NCBI GenBank assembly: GCA_029531795.1
Contig: JAPEIS010000013.1
Coordinates: 992,001 to 1,056,000 of the forward strand
From: Sclerotinia nivalis
Lineage: Eukaryota; Ascomycota; Leotiomycetes; Helotiales; Sclerotiniaceae
DNA: 64,000 nt
Reading direction: 5' to 3'
Shown here: in pieces, positions 50,525 to 60,583 of the stretch
How the letters are laid out: each line of letters starts with the position of its first letter
Position numbering within the stretch: the stretch's first letter is position 1
Notes under the pieces: generated by a model
Database searches by the model: none
What the model was told of the DNA's origin: nothing
The model's input: only the letters and a program-made list of their open reading frames with translations
Position numbers and translations under genes: made by a program

Positions 50525-53500
50525 ATGCATTATATCTCGTTCTTACATACACCAACCTACATCTTAAAATTCCATTTCATCTTCCATATATTAGACAGCC
50601 ATCAACCGGCCAACCTCCTACATCTTTTCCTTTTTCCAACGAGTCCCTCTACTCTTCTTCGATAATTACCATATCTGGTACCTGCATTCGATGTAATCAT
50701 CACTTGCTTGTTTGCTTGTTTGCTACCTCGTGCATAAGAAGCGATTCGAAGATGCAAGCATTCATTACTCGAGACTCGGGCCTGTACCAAACTTTATCTC
50801 TTTTTCTCTTCAACATAATCAAGCGTAGCATTTGCAATGGGTGGATCTAGATGAATTTGGATGGGGTTAAATTTTTTTTGAGACAAATAACTTGTTTTTA
50901 CTCAAGATTTCTTCGTTTGTCCGGTACAATTGGATTTGGATCTTGTTGATATCTGTTGTGCCTCCCCAACCCAATGTCTATTCGTACGAGTGACTTTTAA
51001 TGAAATGTGTATGCATGAATGGTATGGGATGGAATGAAATGGGCGGAGATACGACGAAAGGCCGGCTGGATTGGATGGGGTAGTGATGAGGAGGGAGAGA
51101 GACAAGTTGGCTTATAGTTTACACACAGTGCATTAACCGCGATGCGCGCATCAGAATGAGAATATAGAAAGCGGAACCTTATACTTTTTCCCATGTTTTT
51201 TTCTTCTTAGGTGGTGGTATACCTACTATGACAAGCAAACAAATAAAATAACCGCAGAATAAAATTATTACTCGCGTATACATAATCTTACTCGTTATAT
51301 TATTATTATTATTACCTTACATTACCGCATTATTACCCTACATTATCACAGTGATAATGTTTGTTTAACCTTTTGATCTAGTGTGGTGGTGTGTAGATAT
51401 TCAGCGCTGTGTAACAACCAACTAGCCAACTAGCCAACGTCCTTGGGGATCTGCACCGGCTTCCAAGTTCTTTCATGGCAACGGTAACGGGCAACGGCAA
51501 TATCCGGATTCCGCTATCTAGGTATCTAGGTATCTTTCACAATTTTCGTTTGATGCTTGGTTAGGATTCGGAAAGGGACTTGAAGTAAAGAGCCGTTTGT
51601 TGGTGATGTGTTGGTAGGTAGATTGCAATTGGTTATATTTTAATCTTTGGTGAGTTCAATAGGCGAGTAGACGAGAATAGATGGAAGTATTAGCATTAAT
51701 ACGGTTAGTCTATTTGATTCTTAATTCTCGCGAGCTTAAGAATTGCTAAATACATCCCTAATCAATCACTTCCTTTTCTGTAGCAGCTAGCGCGCCGTTT
51801 GAGCTGTCTAATGAGATATAGCTCGGCTTCGCAGCTAGCCAGCCAGTTCCGGTACTTCCGCCCTTGCCCTGGGCTCTGTAACTACGCGTATGTAAGGTTT
51901 AGCTGTAGTTGTGATTGTATTTGTAACCGATGTTAGTTTGGGCCTTCGAGCTGTATCAACCCGAGAGAAAAAGAGAAAGGCCCGAGTCAGCTGGCGAGTC
52001 TGTACGTTGGTAGTGAAATTGAAACTCTTTACCTCTTTGGAAATGTACGCGATGCAAAGGAAGGAGCAAGAGCAAGAGAGTTGAAGTTATATTTCAGTCG
52101 CGACCGGCATCTGCTGTCTACGTATTGCGTTTGTTCTGATTTTTGCTAAGGTTACCCATTCCAGAGCGACCAATAGTCCGGACTAGTAGAATCAATATTA
52201 ACTCTCGATACTTGAAAACCTATATATGTTTGACCAAGAACCAATGTTTCAAACGAATTGAATATAGGTATCGCATTTAAGAATGAACGACCTCTCATTT
52301 TGGAAACCCTGCCTCATTCCAAGGCCAAGCCGAAAAAGGGTTGTCGGGAAGACAAACGGGTTTTTTACGCGATGAAGTTAAGTCTTGCAGGATCAGCGAC
52401 TAACCAGTCCCTGAAATATGCCATTCATGAGGAGGCGAGGTACATGGATGGAAATTCAGCGGAATGGTCCTAGGAATTGACAAAGGCGGGTATCCCATAT
52501 TGCGCAAGGGCTGCTGATGGCCACTTAGGTAGGCCTAGATCTTGAATTCAGTAATTCTTTTCAATATCTAGACTCAAGATCGCGTTTTTCGAACACCGTG
52601 GATTGCTATCCGCTGAAGTATAATTCCAAGGTTGGCATGGATATTCTTCTCGCGCGAATTTCCATCTTCGGCCCAAGAGCACGTGGGAATCGGATCTAAT
52701 AAGGTAATTACTTCTAACTTTGACCGAAGTTATTGTAAATGTAGGATTCCCCACGAGATCCGGACATCCAATCCCTGAAAGCAAAGCTTGCGAAGATATC
52801 TAAGCAAGAATTGAATAATGTCTGTGTGCTGCAGTTAGTCAATATATACCCCACCATCTAGATGTATTGGGCTGAGAATGTTCGATCTTATCTGTCATTA
52901 ATAACGCGGATCTATGTCGTATCGTGTATGAGCTTCTGGAAAACCAACTGGGCTGAGAAAGCATATTCTTGCAAGGAGGTTAGTAGAGAGGTCAAGGCGC
53001 ATGCGAGGATATGAACGCATACCATCTAATCGGCCGGTTTTCTTTTCTCACTCATATAGAGAAGATAGAATCAAAGAAAGGAATTTTGGAAATATCAAAA
53101 TGCCGGATAGGAGCCCTGCATCCGCGGTCTTCAGAATAATTCCGGTGTTACAAAAAAGGGACTTGAGGACGGGAATTTTTATTGCGGTACAAGCGGGTAA
53201 CTGGTTAGCGAAAAGCTAGGGGCTGAGGATGAGTACCACAACGCTGGCAAGCATCAAAAGTCTTGACCTTGACTCGAACGACAAAATCCCCCTTAAACAA
53301 TATGCATTTAGATATATTGGATGATCTTTTCCAATTTGGCATGCTGATTATAGCATAGTCTCGAAGGAAGGGCGTATTGAGCTCTCTCAGAATTCAACTG
53401 TAAATCTCGTCTTAATTATTATTTTGTGATTGCTTTTTCCCCTCAAACACCACAAATAACGACAGACATGAACGTCTCTCGCGTTTGTCTTACTCTGCCC

Positions 53501-54200
53501 CACGTCGAATGCCCAGACTTGGAGGTTCGCCAGTTCTAGAAGCGGATCCAATACAGATCTGCGATCTTCCAGATTCTGCAAAGGAACAGTGACAAATCGA
53601 ATTGACAACCACGTGATAGAAAACTCGGTATTTATTCCTTGACTGGCAGATGCTTCCTTCCGATGCAGTTTTCCGACTCCGTCAAGTCCTATGAGTACTA
53701 ATATTTGTGTTTCGATAGGTAGGTTGTTGATAGGCATAGTATTTATACTGAACTGCCAATAAGGATGTTTGGCAGAAGTTGAAAGGAGATATGGCAGCCT
53801 ATAGTGGCTGAATAGTTTCTATTCGGTGCCTGAAGGCGTATCTTGGTCACTTCCTGTAAGCTTAACTCTATATTTCGTCTTGCATGACGGGAGCTTTCAA
53901 ATACCTGTACGAACAAAGATCTTGTACTCGCATGAACTCGAGGGACCGAGAAGAAGTTTATGCCTACTACTCTCGGTGGTGGTTTTGTATTGTTGATCAG
54001 GATAGAAGAAGCAAATAACTCACCAAGTACTTTGTACCGCCCTCGGCCACATGGATTTTATACCTTGATCATGTCTGTGACAATCTGGAGGGCAATTACA
54101 TGCATATCCCGTAAAATATGCATCTTCCATATGAATAGTGGCCATAAAGAAGACTATTGTCCCCTGTTCTTGTCCGTTTCTTCATATTTATAAGTTTCAA
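50525..54200. other. Gene-free 3.7 kb
   Basis: This holds the CPR 3' region and then ordinary sequence with no recognised gene. A minus-strand ATG frame at 53737-53387 (116 codons) contains a Walker-A-like string lacking the final Ser/Thr and is not supported further. A TTATTATTATTA run lies near 51296-51316. Confidence 0.5.
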
Positions 54201-55889
54201 GTTTTCGCATCTCAAAATCGATAATGATTAACTGTACTTTATCTTTAAGTTTGAACATTGAAAGTGTAAAGTTTTGTAGTTTGAATCTTTTGGGTGGTTT
54301 GTTTCTTTTTTTTTTTTTTTTTTTGCATCATTTTGTTGTGTTGCCGACATCAAACTATCATCAAACCATCATCAATTTTCCAATCCCACTTCACATCACG
54401 GCATATCGCTTTCACAAATCTTCACATTGCCTCGCCAACCCCCGCACCTGCCTACTTCAACTCATATTGCTTTGCGATTGTTGCCTTATCAAAATCATTT
54501 GTAGATTTGGATATTTATTTATCAAGTCTACATATATCTACTTCTATATCCTACGTCCTCATCCTAGATACGAATTGTCTATCTACAACTTCTTCCAAAA
54601 AGTCACTCATCGATAGCTACCTAGTATCTATCTAGCCATATTCAAAGATATTCATTCAGATCAACAAGAGCTGTACCTACTCGGGTCATCGACAGCAACC
54701 GTATCTGGAATTGCAACGACAACCGGTATGTTTACAGTCTTCATTTTGATTTCTATGTTGATTCCAATTATGAGATTCATTCTTTCCTGTCTACAATCTT
54801 GTTAACAATTGAGTCCACTAAGAAGATAGCAAAAGGAAACTCGAACCTTCCATTTCCATCAACCATAAAAAGGTGGTCACCATCTCTCGCATACAAATCA
54901 ATATTCAATAAATCAGCATCGTCATTTTCCAAATTTGAACCAATCCTAGCCATAGAAATAGTGATTAATCAACCATATATCAAGCTAAGACGTTATTTAC
55001 AAAATAACTTATTTGGACCGGCACCAGTTGCCCTTTCTCAATACCTCAAATTCGTTCCTTCCAACTTCACCTCTTATCAGTCTTTCCGGCTTCTCTTAGC
55101 TCGCCTTCCCATCCTTGATCTTCTCATCTCTCAACTCATTTCATCTCATCTTCTCTTCTTCCTCCTCCTCCTTCTCATCCTCTTCTTCTTCTTCTTCTTC
55201 TATACATCAAATCACATTACAACCAATTCTTCATCACAATCTCTACCTTACAACAACCCACCTGGCTCGATAGCTTTCTATCATTCTAGAAAACTCTACT
55301 CGCTACTGAAATCATTTTCTTCACTGTTTCTTGAAAGTAGCTTATTCAAGTTTACTTCTACTCGTCCTATCATACGCCCAGAAACACTACCAAAAAAGGG
55401 AATAAACTCCATCCAATCGTCTTCTTAGAAAGGGTATGTTATTTTTCCCTATTCATGCATTTCCGTACTTCCTTCACACTCAATTGGTTGTTGCTAACTA
55501 TGACATTCTCAGTCGGACTGTTCGAGAATCCCATTATTTGAGTAAAAAGTGTGTTCTTGTCAAGAACTATAAAGTAAGTTGAACAATGTCTCATTTCTAT
55601 CAATTTTCTCGAGTCAATTGGTTTCTGCATTGCAGATTCCCCATTGATGATGTCTGGTCATCTGCTTTGTTTCTTTACATCACCAACATCATTTCTAACA
55701 TTTCACTTTCACTATCTTTATTCACTACTTCTTTTCATCCACAAGGAAATTGTTTTCTCAACTTTTCCCCACCTCCGATCTTCCTATTCTTGATCCTATC
55801 TTCCATACATTTCATCCCCCATCAAATACATCTCCCATCAATCTTCAACCTATATTTCATACTAACAATACTTGCTATTGCAGGATACC
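54201..55889 (+). promoter_or_regulatory. Long pyrimidine-rich, intron-bearing 5' leader of the two-RRM gene
   Basis: The plus strand is strongly pyrimidine-rich, with a 19-T run at 54306-54324 and CTT/CTC tracts at 55148-55201. A likely 5' UTR intron is visible: GTAAGT at 55574 to CAG at 55635. Another donor, GTATGT, lies at 54726, and an acceptor (CTATTGCAG) ends at 55883, six bases before the start codon. The 209-codon frame from 54799 has no ATG and is not a gene. The true transcription start is unknown. Confidence 0.5.
54306..54324 (+). repeat. Poly(T) run
   Basis: Nineteen consecutive T, which can act as a nucleosome-depleting promoter element. Confidence 0.9.
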
Positions 55890-58027
55890 ATGTCTTACTC
55901 TCAAACTGCTACTCATGCCGAAGCAGCAAATACATTCCCAACCCGCAACACTACAACTATGTACACCCAGCAGCAAGCTCGCACAACTCGGGACTCCCAA
56001 GGTCAGCAAGCTTCTTTTGCTCAAACCAGCACTGGCGTTACCCAAGCAGGGGATGGTTCCATGAACGCAATGATCAACCAATTTGCTGGTTTAGCTATTC
56101 CTGGCAACATGCCTAGTTCCACAGGTCCAATGACTGCTAATCAACATCCTTTGGGAACAGGCCAGGTCTACTTTCAAGTTACCCCGGATGGTCTTGTATA
56201 TGCACCAAGCATGTTCCAGCCACAGTCTTTAGCTCCTCAGCAGTTATCTGAGAATGCATACAACATGAACTCCTTCCCTGGAGCATTGCCTTATCTGGCC
56301 CAGGCATCTTCGGTTTACCCTGGCTATGTCCCAGGATACCAACAGAATATCCCATATACCCCGAACACTCGATCTGGCTACTATCCTGACAGATCCGATC
56401 ATTCTCACTCGACCAAAGATGTTCCTGGCCTTGAGAATCGTCGCGGCTCGTACTCCACCACCGAGTCTCTTCCTGGAACACCGTATTACGCCTCGTTCGC
56501 CCATCGTGAATCTGGTGCTCATATTGCCGCGATCGACCGATCTCCATTCGGCTCGACCCCGTCCCCTCAGCAGCTTCCGGTTCCTCACGCTCAATCCCTC
56601 GTGAAGGCACTTCCATATCCCACGGTCCCTATTGGTGTCGATATTCAAGCTCTTGTGAAACAGTTTCCACCAATTCCAAAGGCTGTTCCCGCAGTTTTTA
56701 CCCCGACCGAGAACATGAGAACTTTGGACCAGAGCCTGCATAATCCCATCAAGAATAACCGTAATGTCTACATTCGTGGGCTTCACCCAAACACCGATGA
56801 TGAAACACTCGCGCAATATGCCGCTCGCTTCGGTAAGGTTGAGACCTCCAAGGCAATCATCGACACAGCTACTGGTGCTTGCAAGGGGTATGTTATTCCG
56901 CTTCACGGAACCTTTGCTCATCACTAACAGCTCTACAGATTTGGTTTTGCTAAGTATTTCGATGTTCGCCACTCCGAGCTTTGCATTCGTGGCTTCTGGG
57001 AACTTGGTTATGAAGTCGGCTTTGCTAGAGTATGTTTTCAACCATAATATCCATTGATCATTGCTAAGTTTGACAGGAATCCTTCAATGCTCGTCTTAAG
57101 GCAGAGGGCGACGAGGCATCCACCAATCTTTACGTCTCCAACTTGCCAAAGACCATGACCGAATCTGTTAGTGTTTCTCATTACTGCTTGCCCTCACTTC
57201 GGCTAATCTTGGTGTAGGAATTGGGTGCTATCTTCATGGACTACAAGGTCAGCAGCAGTCGCATTCTTCGTGATAGTCAGAACCACAGTCGTGGAGTTGG
57301 ATTTGCTCGGTAAATTGACGAATTTCCACACTTCCACCAGCATATGGGACTGACTTTAGTGTTACAGTTTCGAGAACCGTGATGTCTGCGAAGAGATCAT
57401 CCGAAAATTCCACGGTCAGCCTATTGGTGAAGAAGGCCTTTTACTTCAAGTCCGTTATGCCGACACTCCGGCACAGAAGGACTTGAAGCGTATCACCACT
57501 GAGCGTCGTCAGTTCCGCACCAATGAGTACAATGTTGGAGCTTATGGTGCTCCTGCGGCAGATATGATTGTATTGGCCTCTCCTCTAATGCCATCTCCTA
57601 TTCTTCCCCGAGCTTCCCAGATTGCTCGCCACCTTCCTGGCTCCAGATCCAGCGGATCTTGGAAGAGAGATGCTGTTCCTAGGTAGGCCACACCTTTATC
57701 GTGTTGCAGGGACAGTACTAACGTGAGTGCAGCCCCGTTCGCCATGTCTCAGGCTTCAAGGATTTGGATCGATCGGTTGTTAAAGTTTCCTTGACCGAAG
57801 CTTCTCCCAAGAAGTCCTTGACTCAGTAAGTTCATTGAATTGTAGTGCATGGGGCGCTGAGAAGGTTCTAACATGTTCACAGCGTTGTCGTTCCAAGCGT
57901 CACTCCAACAGTTTCCGAGAGCGGCTCTGCCGATGATGGAGTCACGATTCACGATTCTCCAGTTGTCGTCCACAGTTCATCCATTGCACATAGTGCTTCT
58001 GCTACCTCTCCATCTGCTCGCAAGTAG
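55890..58027 (+). CDS. Two-RRM RNA-binding protein
   Basis: Predicted 607-residue RNA-binding protein with seven exons: 55890-56887, 56939-57029, 57077-57166, 57218-57309, 57368-57682, 57733-57825 and 57883-58027; the total is divisible by three. The N-terminal 285 residues are Gln/Ser/Pro/Tyr-rich and disordered. RRM1 begins NRNVYIRGLHPNTDDETLAQYAARFG, and its RNP1 (KGFGFAKYF) is rebuilt exactly across intron 1. RRM2 begins TNLYVSNLPKTMTE, with RNP1 RGVGFARFE rebuilt across intron 4. A Ser/Pro-rich tail follows. Two close tandem RRMs in this arrangement resemble the MSSP/RBMS group (fission yeast Msa1), which controls mRNA fate in stress and sexual differentiation. That match is from memory of the pattern. 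The start is set at MSYSQ because frame continuation upstream has only a TTG. Confidence 0.9.
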
Positions 58028-58859
58028 AGAGGTCAACATGGTTCTGTATCATCATATAACTTCATGTCAACATTTACCCAAATTTTGTCCGCCAAATTTC
58101 ATTATTGCACGAATACCTACCTCGCGATGGCGAGGCATGACCCGCTTTTGACGATACCTATTATGAAAAATCCCATACCTCCCAGCATACATGCTTACTC
58201 ACCAAGCATACATACATACTCCTGGTCGAAGTATTACCTATGTTACATTACATACTCGCTTCTAGTTCAATATTTTTCGAAGCTGGCGATCTGTACATCC
58301 ACGAGGGTGTGACATATTGACGATAGTGGTACGAAACATTACTTTTATGTCAGCAGGGGAGGATATCAGGCAGATTGCTTTTTTCATTGTAATTTCTTTC
58401 GTTTTTCATTGCTCTTGTTGCAACAGTAGTAGGTAGATGGAGACTTTTCTGTAGCATAATCGAGCTAAATTTGCATCAAAAACCTCACCATATTATATTT
58501 TGTGACAAAGAATATGAATGTCTCCTATTATCCTGAAGCTAGCCACATCAATGACAGGGAGCATACCATACTACAACTCTTACAAATTAGGACTTAGGTG
58601 TTTTCTCTACTTTGAGAGTGCAGGCACTTACATTGATGGCTTGGATTAAGCACTTTTGCAGGTATACCAGTTATGATCATGCTACAACTGTCCTTATTCC
58701 ATATTACTGTAGAATATTTCTCCGATGCTTTTGGCCGTAGTAGCAACCACAAATATTGATGGTATAAGTCACCACAAAGTAAGCAATATCTCCTCAATGC
58801 AAGCAATAAGCCTCGCGTTTAGTATTAATTATCCTTTTGTTTTTGTCTGAAACATGAAA
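58028..58859. other. Convergent intergenic spacer
   Basis: 3' regions of the RRM gene and RIO2. No gene is recognised, and the short minus frame at 58806-58594 has no domain. Confidence 0.6.
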
Positions 58860-60158
58860 TCAAGTCTTCTCTTCGATCTTGAGATTTGACAATGAAAGTT
58901 CCTCCTTGCCATCACTCAACGGTCCTGCGTCTCCCCTCAGTTCTATCTCTGTAGTTTTTTCGCCCTGCAGTTCCGTGTTTGCTGGATCCGCATGGTTATC
59001 GCCTTCATGGATAGCCGCAGCATCCTCTTCTTCTTCTTCCTCTTCTTCCTCGTCTTCCTCTTCGTCGTCATCATCATTACTCGCTTCTTCTTCATCGTCA
59101 AAATCATCGTCACTTCTTTCCGCCTCCGGTTCGCCATCGCCATCAACGCCAACCGCTTTCATATATGCCTCGAGCTCTTTCGCCATTTTCTTTGAGAAAC
59201 CAGATGCCTCAACAGATACATCCAATCGTTTCACACCGTCCTTACCTATAAGTTTGCGAGCATCCTTGAAATGGGGACCCTTTTCATTGCTTGTAAAATG
59301 AAATCGTCGGTCAAAGAAACGCTTGATGCAGTTGACGTCTCGATCAAAGTAGTATTCCGCATTCACATGGTCAACAGAAACCATTTGAGGAAAATCAATA
59401 AGGATAGGAGTCAAAGTGACTGGCTCTTCGGGCTTTTCTGGGTTTGTTTCCTCCTTAATTAAGATGTTAAATTCGTTGAAATCACCATGAATGAGACCGT
59501 ATTGCGCTAGGCGAAGGATCATGGAAATAAGTTCGGCATATAGAGACGCTGGGTCTGGAACGGATGATATTTGACGCATGGGAAACGCATCAATTAAAGA
59601 CATAACTATAGTATGTCTAGATTGTGCGAGTGGTTCCGGTACTGGAAATCCATTGTCTCGCAGAGCCGTCATAAATGTGAATTCCTTCAATGCTGCTAAT
59701 CGGGACATATGCATCCATGATGCCGAAGATCGATGTCGTAGGTAATCTCGATTCGCCTTGACCGTTCTAAAGGATATTCGTCCCAATCGGTGGATCTTCA
59801 ATACCCTCTGCACTCCCTTTTCATCTGCTACCACGAAGATATCACTCTCTTTCCCAACACCAATCTGGTTTCCGACACTGTATACATCTTTGCGTTTTCG
59901 ATATGTATTTAGAGCAAGATAATCAAGTCCTCCATATGTGAGACGATAGCCATCGTATTTTGCGTTCTTGAGTCGTGCGATCAAATTTACTTTTGCGAGT
60001 GCGGATATGCATCTGTGAACCCCGCCTCTGAGACCTGATAATTGTTCAATGAGTTTTGTAGGGACAACTTCATGATTTTTGGATCCCTGTTCGACTGCTG
60101 TGAGTGTGCGCCAGTCTTCAGCGGCCAAATACCGCATAGCCTTGGTATCCAACTTCAT
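58860..60158 (-). CDS. RIO2: Atypical protein kinase/ATPase Rio2
   Basis: Single-exon gene of 432 residues. Rio2 binds the pre-40S ribosome and its ATPase activity supports final cytoplasmic maturation of 20S to 18S rRNA. The N-terminal winged helix covers about residues 8-85 (RYLAAEDWRTLTAVEQG..., GGVHRCISALAKVNLI). The RIO kinase fold shows the P-loop GVGKESDIFVV (100-110), catalytic Lys in RVLKIHRLG (K121), HGDFNEFNILI with catalytic D226, and the metal-binding LIDFPQMVS (D255), whose Asp is phosphorylated in Rio2. The C-terminal third is a long Asp/Glu tract, as in other fungal Rio2 proteins, here encoded by GAA/GAG/GAT runs. The intact active site suggests a functional protein. It diverges from RPN1 over 425 bp. 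Confidence 0.96.
   Translation of the reverse strand: MKLDTKAMRYLAAEDWRTLTAVEQGSKNHEVVPTKLIEQLSGLRGGVHRCISALAKVNLIARLKNAKYDGYRLTYGGLDYLALNTYRKRKDVYSVGNQIGVGKESDIFVVADEKGVQRVLKIHRLGRISFRTVKANRDYLRHRSSASWMHMSRLAALKEFTFMTALRDNGFPVPEPLAQSRHTIVMSLIDAFPMRQISSVPDPASLYAELISMILRLAQYGLIHGDFNEFNILIKEETNPEKPEEPVTLTPILIDFPQMVSVDHVNAEYYFDRDVNCIKRFFDRRFHFTSNEKGPHFKDARKLIGKDGVKRLDVSVEASGFSKKMAKELEAYMKAVGVDGDGEPEAERSDDDFDDEEEASNDDDDEEEDEEEEEEEEEDAAAIHEGDNHADPANTELQGEKTTEIELRGDAGPLSDGKEELSLSNLKIEEKT
59018..59110 (-). repeat. Acidic codon tract in RIO2
   Basis: Read on the minus strand, runs of GAA, GAG, GAC and GAT codons encode an almost uninterrupted Asp/Glu segment. The region is low complexity at DNA level. 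Confidence 0.85.
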
Positions 60159-60583
60159 CTTGAAGGTTGTTATGGGATTTTGTTGTAAATTCGACCGTCA
60201 CTTGGGAATTAATTTTTGGATTTTCTGCCGTTGGGCTGTGAATGGATACGGTGTGATTTTATTAACATATTGATAAATGCACCCCGTTTTCACCAAAGCT
60301 TTTTTAGGTGTGAAATTAAGGTTGGTGTCTTTCGACTGCTAGGGACACTACTCTAAGCTATGATCTGGTGAAGCTGCTTAGACGCGAAAGCAGACCTGCC
60401 TGGAGGACCTTATTAAGAATACAAAATTTATCACAAATTCCACGATATACCACTCACTTTTACTATCAACTACCACTTGACTTGTGGTGATTTATACCCT
60501 TCCTGCGCATTGTCTTTAGCCTTTCTTTGATATCTCCAACAAACTCAGAACCGCCGCTCTCCACATCAACATTTAGAAACAAC
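60159..60583. promoter_or_regulatory. Shared divergent promoter of RIO2 and RPN1
   Basis: Only 425 bp separate the two start codons, so both promoters and both leaders must lie here. I see no clear proteasome-gene (PACE) box by eye. Confidence 0.6.

Noticed and set aside
54799..55428. 209-codon open frame in the leader of the RRM gene
   Set aside because: It begins with TTG and contains no ATG. Its composition is a by-product of the CT-rich leader.
55586..56116. 176-codon ATG frame overlapping the RRM gene start
   Set aside because: Its start lies inside a well-formed intron and its second half is an out-of-frame reading of the real coding exon.
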